Assembly: GCF_007097395.1 (NCBI RefSeq)
Contig: NZ_VKDC01000026.1
Coordinates: forward strand, 1 to 64,000
Reading direction: 5' to 3'
Source: Fulvivirga sp. M361
Lineage (GTDB): Bacteria > Bacteroidota > Bacteroidia > Cytophagales > Cyclobacteriaceae
Length of the DNA: 64,000 bases
Shown here: piece after piece, positions 25,616-34,971 of the stretch
Layout of the letters: the number at the start of each line of letters is the position of its first letter
Position numbering within the stretch: the first letter of the stretch is position 1
The notes under the pieces: model-generated
What the model saw: the letters and a program-made list of their open reading frames with translations, nothing else
Told to the model about the DNA's origin: nothing
Databases searched by the model: none
Made by a program: the position numbers and the translations under genes

Positions 25616-26140
25616 CTAGTTCTTTGCGTAAAAAGCACCTGTGACACTGGCAAAATTACCAGTGACATCATTGATAATTTGAACATCAAATTCCCCTTGC
25701 ACCCCTTCTGTTGTAATTTCGTTTATTTTCACGATCCCGGTATTATCAACAAATTTGTAAGTATCCGAACCGAGAAAATAAGCTTCAGCCACCGGAGGTT
25801 CAATTCCACTCACTGGTGATATTCTGGCTAATGGATAGGAGCCTATATCCCATTCAACCTGATCGTCACTGATCAGGGCATTTATAATAAAATCAGGATC
25901 GTTTCCAAAGGCATTAAGATCGACCTTGTAGCGAAGTGTACTATTCACGAACCTATCGCGTCCTTTAAAAAACGCCTCACCTTCTACTACCTCTTCAAGA
26001 CCAGCGTCGGTAATTTTAAGGCTGAACGTACCTAATGCCGGAACTACATTAAGGTCACTGTCATCATCGTCGCCACACGCAGCTAAAGTGATGGTCAGGA
26101 TAAATAGCCAATTTAAGTGCTTCATTTTTTTTAGCATCAT
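25616..26140 (-). CDS. small lipoprotein of unknown function
   Basis: The 174-residue protein has a clear lipoprotein signal (LNWLFILTITLAACGDDDDSD, lipobox LAAC followed by acidic residues, which in Bacteroidota can direct surface export). The rest is beta-rich (ALGTFSLKITDAGLEEVVEGEAFFKGRDRF, YKFVDNTGIVKINEITTEGVQGEFDVQII, TGNFASVTGAFYAKN), resembling lipid-binding or calycin-like lipoproteins, but I do not recognise a family. Either ATG at 26140 or the one at 26125 would give a valid signal peptide. Confidence 0.75.
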   Translation of the reverse strand: MMLKKMKHLNWLFILTITLAACGDDDDSDLNVVPALGTFSLKITDAGLEEVVEGEAFFKGRDRFVNSTLRYKVDLNAFGNDPDFIINALISDDQVEWDIGSYPLARISPVSGIEPPVAEAYFLGSDTYKFVDNTGIVKINEITTEGVQGEFDVQIINDVTGNFASVTGAFYAKN

Positions 26141-26295
26141 TTTATTTAGTCAAATTGATTACGGGTTATACAGCTAACTGACTTGATGCATTTAAAAATA
26201 ACATTGTAAACAAGATCCGCATGATTTTTCTTAATCTGTTGTGTGCATTGCAGGGAGCTTTTTACTTTTGATTGTTAACTGCATGTACAGTGCAT

Positions 26296-26324
26296 TTGAA
26301 CCAATGATGGTTTTTCAATGTTTG
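26296..26324 (+). promoter_or_regulatory. possible promoter of the thioredoxin-like gene
   Basis: TTG (26296-26298) and AATGTTTG (26317-26324) are separated by 18 bases. The -7 box differs from TAnnTTTG at one position. The ATG lies 23 bases downstream. Weak but well placed. Confidence 0.35.
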
Positions 26325-26347
26325 AAGTAAATTCTATTGCTTAACTA

Positions 26348-27787
26348 ATGAGGAAACTTAGCTACATTTTTTTTGGTCTTATACTGATTACCTCCTGTAA
26401 GTTGTCCGCCCAGGGATACAAGATGGATTTTAAAATTGAAGGTCTGCCTGATACCACTTTTTTATTGGGTAATTTCTTTGGTGAAAGTACCTACGTACAG
26501 GACACCGCCAGGTCTAACCACCGAGGTGAATTTTCTTTTGAAGGCAATAAAGCACTGGAAAGTGGTATGTATTTCATAGTACTTGATAAAGTGCGCCTGT
26601 TTGATTTTGTCATTGGCAAGGACCAGACTTTTACCATGGAAACCAAGCATCCCGACTATATAAAAAACCTTAAGATAAACGGGGACACGGATAATGAGTT
26701 GTTTCTGGAAGATATGCTATTCAATGCAGAGAGAAATAGTGAAGCACAGCCCTTTGTGATGGTATTAAAAGATAGTCTTGCAACACCTGCAGATAAAAAA
26801 GTAGCCCGTGAGAACCTAAATAAAGTAGGTGAAAAGGTAGCTGAACGATCAAAACGGGTCATCCAAAACCATCCTGATGCTGTAGTAAGTAAACTCATGC
26901 GTGCCAACCAGGACATAGACATACCCGAACCTCCGCTTTTAGAAAATGGTCAGGTAGACAGTACATGGCGCTATAAGTATTATAGGAAGCATTATTGGGA
27001 TGGTTTCGACCTGAGTGACCCGACCTTGTTGCGTTTTTCCAGGCCTGTTTATCGTAATAAGCTGGAAGACTATTTTGACAGGTTGATCCTGCCGAATGCC
27101 GATTCGATAACAAAAGCTATTGATGAACTCTCCGTCATTGCCGGCAAAAATCAAGAGACTTATAAGTACTTCATATGGAATATGACCATAAAATATCAAC
27201 ACCCCGAAATAATGGGATTAGATAAGATATTTGTGCATTTGTACGACACGTATTTCGCTTCTGGCAAGATGGACTATTGGGCTAACGAGCAATTAAAAAA
27301 CAACCTGAAAGAACGGGCAGATCAATTGCGTAACAGTCTGGTTGGAATGAAAGCTCCCAACCTCATTATGCAAAACCAAGATCTGAAACGTCGTGCTTTG
27401 TATGATCTGACCAATAAATACACCGTCATTTACTTCTATGATCCTGATTGTGGGCATTGCAAAAAAGAAACACCCAGGCTTAAAGAATTTTACGATGGAA
27501 GTAAGTTTGATATCGGAGTATTTGCAGTTTCAGCTGACACCTCTATGACTAAAATGCGGGATTACATAGAAAAAATGAAGATAGATAACTGGGTTAACGT
27601 AAACGGCCCGAGAACGTATACTGTTCTTTATCAAAAACAATACGACGCATCCACCACACCAACCATTTATGTGCTTAACGAAGAAAAAAACATCATAGCA
27701 AAAAAAATCCCGGCAGAACGTTTGGAAGAATTTCTGCTACGCTATGAAGAAGTAGAAGCTTATCAAAAGAGAAACAAGCCCAATTAG
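26348..27787 (+). CDS. TlpA-like thioredoxin-fold lipoprotein/periplasmic protein with DUF4369/DUF5106 domains
   Basis: The 479-residue protein has a signal peptide with possible lipobox (MRKLSYIFFGLILITSC), an N-terminal DUF4369-type beta region (KMDFKIEGLPDTTFLLGNFFGES), a helical DUF5106-type middle (about 180-340), and a C-terminal thioredoxin domain with the redox pair Cys368-Gly-His-Cys371 in YFYDPDCGHCKKETPRLKEF. The cis-Pro region is DASTTPTIYVLNEEKNII. Such proteins reduce or isomerise disulphides in the periplasm and are common in Bacteroidota. Its downstream neighbour is an unrecognised small gene 91 bp away. Confidence 0.88.
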   Translation: MRKLSYIFFGLILITSCKLSAQGYKMDFKIEGLPDTTFLLGNFFGESTYVQDTARSNHRGEFSFEGNKALESGMYFIVLDKVRLFDFVIGKDQTFTMETKHPDYIKNLKINGDTDNELFLEDMLFNAERNSEAQPFVMVLKDSLATPADKKVARENLNKVGEKVAERSKRVIQNHPDAVVSKLMRANQDIDIPEPPLLENGQVDSTWRYKYYRKHYWDGFDLSDPTLLRFSRPVYRNKLEDYFDRLILPNADSITKAIDELSVIAGKNQETYKYFIWNMTIKYQHPEIMGLDKIFVHLYDTYFASGKMDYWANEQLKNNLKERADQLRNSLVGMKAPNLIMQNQDLKRRALYDLTNKYTVIYFYDPDCGHCKKETPRLKEFYDGSKFDIGVFAVSADTSMTKMRDYIEKMKIDNWVNVNGPRTYTVLYQKQYDASTTPTIYVLNEEKNIIAKKIPAERLEEFLLRYEEVEAYQKRNKPN

Positions 27788-27878
27788 ATGTAACTTTAAA
27801 CCGGTATTAACGTCTATTTCAGGTAGGCTCACTGATTTGTCCATGAAGTAAGCCTGGTCAAAACTCAAAAACAACAAC

Positions 27879-28340
27879 ATGTCATTAATTAGTAATCTAT
27901 TCGGAAAGAAGAAAAAAGCGTTCAAAGCATCTTGTGACATCAGCAAAGAACCTTTGGAAAAGGGTTTTGGATATCTTCTCACCACTTCACAAATCGTTTC
28001 CTCTAAAAAATTCTGGGACAATATAATGACAGAACCGGAAACCATGTCGTACACTATTTCACATTTTAAAGGTGGTGATGAAATGGCAACCAGGGTACGT
28101 TCTATGATATTTGAAAAACACAGTACTGTAGAAAAACCGTGGATCATTTCAGACTCTTACATTCACCTTTTCGATGTGAACAAGGAAGAAGCAAGATCCG
28201 ATGCTCATAAGTGGTGGGAACAGGAAGGCTCTTTCGTTCCTAATCAGGTAGGAAAAGCCGAAGACACTATGGCTACTTCAGATTTTGAAGAGGTTAAAAA
28301 CTATGCGGTAATGGAAGCTGGCAGAGAACGAGTGGATTGA
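27879..28340 (+). CDS. unrecognised small protein
   Basis: The 153-residue protein begins MSLISNLFGKKKKAFKASC and has no signal peptide or membrane segment. It contains KEPLEKGFGYLLTTSQIVSSKKFWDNIMTEPETMSYTISHFKGGDEMATRVRSMIFEKHSTVEKPWIISDSYIHLF, then a helical, Trp-rich HKWWEQEGSF, and ends with EAGRERVD. A Cys near the start (CDISKEPL) followed by a central Gly-rich turn is compatible with a small alpha/beta fold, but I cannot assign a family. It follows the thioredoxin-like gene by 91 bp. Confidence 0.7.
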   Translation: MSLISNLFGKKKKAFKASCDISKEPLEKGFGYLLTTSQIVSSKKFWDNIMTEPETMSYTISHFKGGDEMATRVRSMIFEKHSTVEKPWIISDSYIHLFDVNKEEARSDAHKWWEQEGSFVPNQVGKAEDTMATSDFEEVKNYAVMEAGRERVD

Positions 28341-28737
28341 ACTATTCTCGGTAATTTTCATGTAATTAACTCCTTATCTCCAATAAATAGGGCTCTCTCG
28401 AAAATTCCATTTTCAAGGTTTGTTTCTGGGTGCTGGTCACTGGGCCACTGGCAATACAGCGCACAATTTACTGATTATCATCATATTACAAATACACTTG
28501 AAAAATGATATTGCTCAGTCGCTTATTACAAATCAGACCGTGATAGAAAACAAAAACCTCGAAAATGGTATAATACCAATGATTTTGAGGTTCAAAACAC
28601 CCGAACCTCCCATAAAAAGGTGCATTTAAACGTCAAAAACACTTTTTTTGAGCTAAAACTATTTTTCATGAGTGGCCAGTTGGATTAATGCCTGTAATGT
28701 TACTGTAGTAATCTTATGGTGTTAGTGGATTCGACAG
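28341..28737. other. intergenic region with weak inverted repeats
   Basis: About 400 bp with no convincing gene. The words CCATTTTCAAGGTTTGTTT (28407-28425) and AAACAAAAACCTCGAAAATGG (28548-28568; given in two parts it is AAACAAAAACCTC and GAAAATGG) are imperfect inverse complements. A local hairpin CCTCGAAAATGG/CCAATGATTTTGAGG spans 28557-28592. The plus-strand gene before it and the minus-strand cytochrome gene after it converge here, so this may be a terminator area. Confidence 0.45.
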
Positions 28738-29217
28738 TTACATGGCAGCCTTATCTCTACTTCCTACTTGATCCATATCATTTCTACGCATATATTCTAA
28801 AATGGATCGGGCCTCAGAGGTACCTATACGTTGGTCAGGCATATGCGTCATACATTCTTCTAATAGTTTTTGTGCTGCCTCATCTTCTTCCAGCATTACA
28901 TTCACATTGGTGATCATGTTCATAATCCACTCCGGTGATCTCCGGTTGGTGATACCCGCCCAACCTGGCCCTACTTTTCTCTTATCATTTAACAGATGGC
29001 AGCCGAGACATTTAGTATCATAGCTTTTTCTACCCGTACTTACCAAATCCGTTATCAATGGGTCAGTAAGCTCTATATCCTTAAAAGCGCCTATGCCTTG
29101 TGAGACGGACCGGAGTTCTTCCACCTCTGGTTTGGTATCAGTAGAATGCTCTTTTTTACACGCACTTGTTAAGAATAGAACTAGAAAGATCAGAAGAAAA
29201 CAACGAGATACTTTCAT
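28738..29217 (-). CDS. cytochrome c family lipoprotein
   Basis: The 159-residue protein (ATG at 29217) has a lipoprotein signal (MKVSRCFLLIFLVLFLTSAC, lipobox Cys20) and a single haem-c motif CLGCH (Cys70, Cys73, His74) followed by the usual KVGPGWAGITNRRSPEWI segment. Met126 in HMPDQRIG is a likely distal ligand. The order of elements is that of monohaem class I cytochrome c as used in respiratory chains or oxidases. A TTG three codons upstream is in frame but not preferred. It is probably anchored in the membrane and carries electrons in the periplasm. No oxidase genes are adjacent. Confidence 0.9.
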   Translation of the reverse strand: MKVSRCFLLIFLVLFLTSACKKEHSTDTKPEVEELRSVSQGIGAFKDIELTDPLITDLVSTGRKSYDTKCLGCHLLNDKRKVGPGWAGITNRRSPEWIMNMITNVNVMLEEDEAAQKLLEECMTHMPDQRIGTSEARSILEYMRRNDMDQVGSRDKAAM

Positions 29218-29403
29218 GATTCTCAAGATTTAAATGTGAATGATCCCATCAACACAAATCCGTCTCATGGTTCTTAAAGATGACGTAAAGCAGTAGAGAA
29301 ATGAATATCACCCATCAGGTACTAACCTGACATTTGTCAGGTGATTGATGGAAACTCATCCAGGCGGTACGCAATCAAAAAAACATATATTTTTGAAACC
29401 TGA

Positions 29404-29982
29404 CTACTTCTCCTGTTCGCTGTCTTTCAGTCCGCTGACCCCGCCGCTTACTACAAATTTCATAGCTGCTGTAGATCTCATCTTACAGGTTTTCACCTTG
29501 CTTTTTTCAACAAGAAAATGGTTCCCACTGAAGTTATAAGAATGTGGAAGGTATACGGAAACGTATCCGGGTAAGCCTATTTCTTCTAAATCATCACAAG
29601 TGATAAAGCCAATTTTCAAAATCGTCCCCGAATCATCTAAAGCCACCGTTACGGGCACGTTAAACCTTTTCTTATCACCTACAAAAGCTCCTATGAGGTC
29701 TTTGATGGAACTATAAAGTATGCTTACCAGCGGAATTTTAGTAAAATACTTTTCAAACTGATCAAATATGGGGCGGGTAATGAAGAATGATGCCAGATAA
29801 CCTAATATTGTTATGGCACAAACAATGATCAATAGTCCTAAGCCGGGTACTTTTATTGGAATGAGTCCATCCAACCATTCTATGATCTCATAGATAATAT
29901 AAACCGTGAGCGTAAGTGGTACAACGAATATTAATCCTCTTAAAAAATACCGGATCAAACGATTTAATGGAAATTTATTCAT
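29404..29982 (-). CDS. DUF502 membrane protein
   Basis: The 192-residue protein has two N-terminal membrane segments (RYFLRGLIFVVPLTLTVYIIYEIIEWLDGLI and LGLLIIVCAITILGYLASFFI), a PIFDQFEKYFTKIPLVSILYSSIKDLIGAFVGDKKRF motif diagnostic for DUF502, and a soluble C-terminal domain (VTVALDDSGTILKIGFITCDDLEEIGLPGYVSVYLPHSYNFSGNHFLVEKS). The family is widespread in bacteria and plants (LIKE-COV) and of unknown biochemical role. The ATG at 29982 fits. No operon partner is obvious. Confidence 0.92.
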   Translation of the reverse strand: MNKFPLNRLIRYFLRGLIFVVPLTLTVYIIYEIIEWLDGLIPIKVPGLGLLIIVCAITILGYLASFFITRPIFDQFEKYFTKIPLVSILYSSIKDLIGAFVGDKKRFNVPVTVALDDSGTILKIGFITCDDLEEIGLPGYVSVYLPHSYNFSGNHFLVEKSKVKTCKMRSTAAMKFVVSGGVSGLKDSEQEK

Positions 29983-30172
29983 AATTACTGTGGCTTATCA
30001 TAAAGTGGGTAACACAATATAAAGTAACAACCATGAAGCACAAATACAATGCTCCATCTTATCAGAGAGAGGCCATGTAAATTCTTGAAATGATAAGAAG
30101 GATATTTTCGAAAGAATTGAACTATCGCATAAGATTTTAAAAGGTAGCGTAGCTTTTCGAAAATGAAGTAAT

Positions 30173-30214
30173 AAAAAAGGTACCGCACCTCTTCTTATCG
30201 CAGTACGGTACCTT
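30173..30214 (-). terminator. rho-independent terminator of mdh
   Basis: On the minus strand the arms AAGGTACCG (30214-30206) and CGGTACCTT (30185-30177) are perfect complements with a 20-base loop, followed by a U tract (six A residues at 30173-30178 on the plus strand). It starts 15 bp beyond the malate dehydrogenase stop codon. Confidence 0.75.
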
Positions 30215-30228
30215 ACTGGTAAATAGCT

Positions 30229-31167
30229 TTAAACTAAACTCATTTCACTTAATACGCTGTTCATTTTTCTTACGGCATCAGCACTTTCGTTAAACTGAGT
30301 CTGTTGACTGTCTGAAAGCTTATAATCAACGATCTTTTCCCATCCATTTTTTCCAACTATCACTGGAACACCAATACAAATATCAGATTGTCCATATTCT
30401 CCATCTAAATACACGCAACATGGAAACAGTTTCTTTTGGTCCCTGACAATACTTTCTGCCAGAAATGCGCCAGCTGCGCCGGGAGCATACCATGCCGATG
30501 TACCAATAAGTTTGGTGAGGGTAGCTCCTCCTACCATTGTTTCTTTCACTACATGTTCCTGCTGTTCAGGAGTAAGGAAATTAGTTACCGGTGTACTATT
30601 GTAAGTGGCATGATTAATAAGAGGAATCATTGTAGTGTCTCCATGCCCACCAATTACTACTCCTTGCAGATCATTGGGGGAACATCCTATTGCTTCAGAA
30701 AGCCTGAATTTAAACCTGCTGCTATCCAATATTCCTCCCATGCCTATTACCCGCTCCTTAGGAAGACCACTTGATTTCACAGAAAGATAGGTCATCGTAT
30801 CCATCGGATTACTGATAACGATCAAGATGGCATCAGGCGAATGTTTTAGGATATTTTCTGTAACAGTACTCACTATACCGGCATTTGTTCCTATTAACTC
30901 TTCACGAGTCATACCGGGTTTTCTGGGAATACCTGAAGTAATCACTACTACACTGGAGTCAGCGGTAGCATTATAATCATTCGTAGATCCTATTATCTTG
31001 GTATCATATCCATTTAGTGTGGCGCATTGGTTCATGTCCATAGCCTTACCTTCGGCAAAACCTTCTTTGATGTCTAACAGGACAACCTCTTCCACTAGCT
31101 GTTTTCTGGCGATATTTTCGGCACAAGTGGCTCCCACTGCTCCGGCACCTACAACAGTTATTTTCAT
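30229..31167 (-). CDS. mdh: malate dehydrogenase
   Basis: The 312-residue protein (ATG at 31167, MKITVVGAGAVG) is an NAD-dependent malate dehydrogenase of the LDH-like group. The dinucleotide motif GAGAVG is at residues 7-12. Substrate Arg residues are R82 and R88 in TSGIPRKPGMTREEL, with LDSSR (Asp148, Arg151) and the catalytic His175 in GVVIGGHGDTTMIP. The Arg pair with GMTRE favours malate rather than lactate. It interconverts malate and oxaloacetate in the TCA cycle. A longer start is possible but adds nine residues before the conserved strand. Confidence 0.95.
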   Translation of the reverse strand: MKITVVGAGAVGATCAENIARKQLVEEVVLLDIKEGFAEGKAMDMNQCATLNGYDTKIIGSTNDYNATADSSVVVITSGIPRKPGMTREELIGTNAGIVSTVTENILKHSPDAILIVISNPMDTMTYLSVKSSGLPKERVIGMGGILDSSRFKFRLSEAIGCSPNDLQGVVIGGHGDTTMIPLINHATYNSTPVTNFLTPEQQEHVVKETMVGGATLTKLIGTSAWYAPGAAGAFLAESIVRDQKKLFPCCVYLDGEYGQSDICIGVPVIVGKNGWEKIVDYKLSDSQQTQFNESADAVRKMNSVLSEMSLV

Positions 31168-31253
31168 AATTATTGAGCGTTTAAAATTTGACATTTATTC
31201 GCCCACTAAATTAACCATAAGCGAGTTACTATGGACATGGAAAACTATATAAT

Positions 31254-31778
31254 TTAACCCTCTGTTTGATATACCTGACGCAGGTTAAAAAAGCCGCGTG
31301 AAGCCTGGTAGGCATTGAACAAATTCATATTATAAGAATTGTACATCTCGGCTAAAGACTCCAACATTTTCAGTTTTATCTTAGGGCTGCTTTCAAAAAT
31401 ATCAAAGATATTATCTTGTGGGATCACATAAAATTCTGCCTGCTCAGAAGTGACATAAGCATTTAAAAGTCTATTAGCATCTTTCAGCAAACAACTCTCT
31501 CCCAGTGCTGTACCCGATTTAATGGAAGTGAGGTTCTCAAAATTACCTGCCATATCAATGTCTAATGATACAGTACCTTTTTTCAAGAGATAAAGTGCAT
31601 GGCTCGGATCTCCTCGGAAAAAGACTATCTCGTCTTTCTCATACGTGCGGATATGCATATGTGGCAGAAATAGAGACATCTGTTTATGGTTCAACTCTGA
31701 AAAGAGTTTAATATTAGCGAGGAATACGAATGTATTTTGTTCCTGCAATGTATATGCCTTCTTAAATGGATTGATCAT
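31254..31778 (-). CDS. cyclic-nucleotide-binding-domain protein without DNA-binding domain
   Basis: The 174-residue protein (ATG at 31778) has one Crp-type cyclic nucleotide-binding domain: NIKLFSELNHKQMSLFLPHMHIRTYEKDEIVFFRGDPSHALYLLKKGTVSLDI, GTALGESCLLKDANRLLNAYVTSEQAEFYVIPQ. The phosphate-binding cassette is GESCLLKDANRLLNAY, a degenerate form. There is no C-terminal helix-turn-helix. Instead a short helix (FESSPKIKLKMLESLAEMYNSYNMNL) follows. Its 5' end overlaps the tilS 3' end by 17 bp, so it is translationally linked. A regulatory, ligand-sensing role is inferred. Confidence 0.85.
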   Translation of the reverse strand: MINPFKKAYTLQEQNTFVFLANIKLFSELNHKQMSLFLPHMHIRTYEKDEIVFFRGDPSHALYLLKKGTVSLDIDMAGNFENLTSIKSGTALGESCLLKDANRLLNAYVTSEQAEFYVIPQDNIFDIFESSPKIKLKMLESLAEMYNSYNMNLFNAYQASRGFFNLRQVYQTEG

Positions 31779-33096
31779 GTAGATGCATATGAATAAAACA
31801 AATCTTTTGGGTATTTGAAGTGACTTTAAAACGATTGTCAAGCCTGTGTCCTACTACCCAGGCAATATCATCGGAGCTGGTAAGCACAAACACCCTATCT
31901 TTCAAGTTTAGTGGAATTTTGTTATCTATCATAAAGTCACTTACCTTTTTTTTCCCCTTCATTCCCAAAGGATAAAAAGAGTCTCCATCTCTCCATTTTC
32001 GTAAGGTAAGCGGAAATTTGAGCTTACCCAGGTCCATACTCGCCACGGAACTAGCATTGGCAACCGGCGTGTCCCTATCTTTCACATCAATTTCCAATTC
32101 TATATAGCCATTTGTAATGTACGTATCGCCCCAGTGTATACTCACTTCATGAAAAGGTTCATTGATACTGTGCTTAGGGCTAAGGATCAAACTATCGCGG
32201 TCAATATTTAGTTTATAACGCGTGGTATAAAAAACCTTACCAGGAGGACTTTGAGCCATCCGTTCCATAATATTTTTCACCTGATCAAATTTAAAGCCAT
32301 AAGGCTTCAGCAAATAATCCAGGACAATGATGTTATCGATCTCTTTGAAATCAATAATAATATCTTTTCCAATCTTCCTGACCCAATTATTGCTCTTTTC
32401 CTGTAATACCCCTTCCAAAAATACCTCGGTTGCCTGTAATCGCTGTTGTGTTTGGCGGAAAGTAGCCAGGAGGCCAGGGTTTATTTCCTTAAGCACAGGG
32501 ATAACGTCATGACGTATGAGATTACGCTTGTATTTTGTAGAATGATTGCTCGTATCCTCCCGCCATTCGATATGCTCTCTTTTAGCATAGTCTATGATCT
32601 GCTCTTTGGTAAAGGAAAGTAATGGTCTGGCCAGATTGTTTTTCCCTGAAGATATTCCTCTGAGTCCGGATAGTCCGGTTCCTTTAGCCAGGTTAAGTAA
32701 AGTAGTTTCCAGTGAATCATTCAGATGGTGTGCAGTCAATAGCCAGTCAAAATCATGTTTTACCATCAATTGTTCAAACCAGCCATACCTCAACTCACGG
32801 GCAGCCATCTGAGTAGAAATACCTTTCTTAGTGGCATAATTATTGATATTGAAAGTTTCAATGAAAAACGGCACATCCATTTTATGCGCAGTAGCACGCA
32901 CAAAGGCTTCATCCTGCTCTGATGCCTTATCACGCAGTTGGAAATTACAATGGGCTATGGCAAACGGTAGCTTTGCTTCTTTGAGCAAATGTATAAGAAC
33001 CATGGAATCCACCCCTCCACTCACAGCTACAAGCAGTGTATTGCGATGGGATACCAACCCATCACGCTCTATCACTTTTAAAAACTTCTCAAGCAT
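31762..33096 (-). CDS. tilS: tRNA(Ile)-lysidine synthase
   Basis: The 444-residue protein has the N-type ATP pyrophosphatase P-loop SGGVDS (residues 26-31) and the TilS-specific HCNFQLRDKASEQDEAFVRATA, AARELRYGWFEQL, LLTAHHLNDSLETTLLNLAKGTGLSGLRGI and KYKRNLIRHDVIPVLKEINPG motifs, followed by the C-terminal substrate-binding domains ending in WVVGHRLDNRFKVT. It converts cytidine 34 of tRNA-Ile(CAU) to lysidine, changing codon specificity from AUG to AUA, and is usually essential. It is divergent from the OstA-like gene. Confidence 0.96.
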   Translation of the reverse strand: MLEKFLKVIERDGLVSHRNTLLVAVSGGVDSMVLIHLLKEAKLPFAIAHCNFQLRDKASEQDEAFVRATAHKMDVPFFIETFNINNYATKKGISTQMAARELRYGWFEQLMVKHDFDWLLTAHHLNDSLETTLLNLAKGTGLSGLRGISSGKNNLARPLLSFTKEQIIDYAKREHIEWREDTSNHSTKYKRNLIRHDVIPVLKEINPGLLATFRQTQQRLQATEVFLEGVLQEKSNNWVRKIGKDIIIDFKEIDNIIVLDYLLKPYGFKFDQVKNIMERMAQSPPGKVFYTTRYKLNIDRDSLILSPKHSINEPFHEVSIHWGDTYITNGYIELEIDVKDRDTPVANASSVASMDLGKLKFPLTLRKWRDGDSFYPLGMKGKKKVSDFMIDNKIPLNLKDRVFVLTSSDDIAWVVGHRLDNRFKVTSNTQKICFIHMHLHDQSI

Positions 33097-33117
33097 CTTT
33101 AGACAGAGTTTTTTACC

Positions 33118-33125
33118 TAGCTTTG
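33118..33125 (+). promoter_or_regulatory. -7 box of the OstA-like gene
   Basis: TAGCTTTG matches TAnnTTTG exactly, 13 bases before the ATG at 33139, which would give a very short or absent leader. I see no TTG at the expected -33 distance, so this is only a partial promoter match. Confidence 0.35.
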
Positions 33126-33138
33126 CAACTTACTAAAC

Positions 33139-34800
33139 ATGGTTAAGATCAAAGTAAAAATAGTTCTAATCTTTTTATTCTGTCTGATAGCAGGGCATCA
33201 GCTCATCGCTCAAAAAAAAGTAGAGTTAAAAAGCGCTGATAACCTTTATGGAGGCATTGATGAAAATGGGGAGAACTTCAATAGTCCTGTGGGTAATGTG
33301 GTGTTCCTTCAAAATGAAACGACCATCTACTGTGATTCGGCCATATTCTATGAAAGCACTAACACTATAAAAGCTTTTGGGCATGTAAAAATCACTGACG
33401 GAGATTCGGTAACCATCACATCTAAAACACTATTTTATAATGGCAACACCAAGAAAGCTGAACTACGTAATGATGTAGTATTTACCAAACTTGAACAGCT
33501 GACCCTTTATACTGATTTCCTGGATTATTACCGACAAAAACAGGAGGCACGCTACTTCAATGGAGGCAAAGTGGTAGACAGCACAAATGTCTTAACCAGT
33601 GAAAAGGGATATTATCACGTTGACTATAACCTGGCCTCTTTCAAAAAGAATGTAGTAGGTACAAATCCGGATTACACGCTTAAATCCGACACCATGCAGT
33701 ATAATACGAAAACCAAAGTAGTGTTTTTCAGAGCGCCTACAGAACTCACCGATGTAGAGGGTAATGTTTTTAACTACGAAGAAGGGCAGTACAATACACT
33801 TATCAAAAAGTCAGACCTGTATTCGGGAGAAATTGAGTCTGAATCATATGTGCTGACAGGCGATAAGCTATTCTTGGATGACATAAGAAAATACTACACG
33901 GTAACCAATAATGTAGAAATGATTTCCAAGGAACAGGACATCATTATTACCGGCGATTTCAGCTTTTACAATCGTAAAAACGGATTCGCAAAGGTATACG
34001 GTAATGCACTGATGAAAAAGATAATGAAAGAGGACACTCTGTACATTACTGCTGACACCTTAATGGCCATTGAAAGTGAAGATGAAGCCAAAAAAAGACT
34101 ACTTGCCTATAAAGACGTAAAAATCTTTAAAAAGGACCTGCAAGGGATCGCTGACTCTCTGGCATATGTAAACATAGATTCTATCATCTATTTCTATGAT
34201 GACCCGGTACTATGGACGGGCACCAATCAAATGACGGCTGATTCCATTAACTTAAAGATCGTAAACAACACAATTGACAAGCTCAACATGACAGATAATT
34301 CTTTTGTTGTATCAAAAGACAGTATAGCAAATTACAACCAAATCAAGGGACGGGACATGGTTGCCTACTTTGAGGATGATGCTATAAAAAAGGTAGATGT
34401 GAATGGCAATGGAGAAAGTTTGTTTTTTGCTTTAGATGAAACAGACCAATTTGTAGTAGGAATGAATAAGATCATTTGTAGTAATATAATAATTAATTTT
34501 AAAGAGAACACTGCCGATAATATCTCCTTTTATGTAAGACCCGACGCTTCCTTCATACCTCCGCATGAATTGACAAAAGAAATGACCAAGTTAAAAGGGT
34601 TTCAGTGGAGAGAAGAACAAAAGCCTGAACTTCAGCAAATGCTGGATGGAAAGATACAAATAATTTCAGATGCAGACAGAGAAGAAAATAAGGCCAAAGA
34701 AAAACCTGAATTGACCCCGGAAATGTTACTTAACAAAACTTTACGGGAAGCCCCAATAGCACCCTCAAAAAATGAAAAGAAAAAGAAAAAGGTACAGTAG
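33139..34800 (+). CDS. OstA-like lipopolysaccharide transport protein
   Basis: The 553-residue protein has a signal peptide (MVKIKVKIVLIFLFCLIAGHQLIAQ) and repeated OstA/LptA-type beta-jellyroll elements: IYCDSAIFYESTNTIKAFGHVKITDGDSVTITSKTLFYNG, ARYFNGGKVVDSTNVLTSEKGYYH, YTLKSDTMQYNTKTKVVFFRAPTELTDVEG, and later DTLYITADTLMAIESED. These are the LptA-like periplasmic bridge folds that carry LPS. Bacteroidota have such OstA-like proteins in place of or with LptA. The C-terminal end is Lys-rich (SKNEKKKKKVQ). Confidence 0.9.
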   Translation: MVKIKVKIVLIFLFCLIAGHQLIAQKKVELKSADNLYGGIDENGENFNSPVGNVVFLQNETTIYCDSAIFYESTNTIKAFGHVKITDGDSVTITSKTLFYNGNTKKAELRNDVVFTKLEQLTLYTDFLDYYRQKQEARYFNGGKVVDSTNVLTSEKGYYHVDYNLASFKKNVVGTNPDYTLKSDTMQYNTKTKVVFFRAPTELTDVEGNVFNYEEGQYNTLIKKSDLYSGEIESESYVLTGDKLFLDDIRKYYTVTNNVEMISKEQDIIITGDFSFYNRKNGFAKVYGNALMKKIMKEDTLYITADTLMAIESEDEAKKRLLAYKDVKIFKKDLQGIADSLAYVNIDSIIYFYDDPVLWTGTNQMTADSINLKIVNNTIDKLNMTDNSFVVSKDSIANYNQIKGRDMVAYFEDDAIKKVDVNGNGESLFFALDETDQFVVGMNKIICSNIIINFKENTADNISFYVRPDASFIPPHELTKEMTKLKGFQWREEQKPELQQMLDGKIQIISDADREENKAKEKPELTPEMLLNKTLREAPIAPSKNEKKKKKVQ

Positions 34801-34971
34801 TCCGTTTTTCAACGTGAGAACGTCAAAATTCGGCCATACAGTAATACCCTTTGAAGATAAAATTTCGTATATTCAATGGTTTACTTTTGTACGAGTTAAC
34901 GTATAAAGAGTAAGCTGTGTACTTCAATTGATTAAAAAACGCTAACCAATGCTCCATTATTGTTCACTAGT

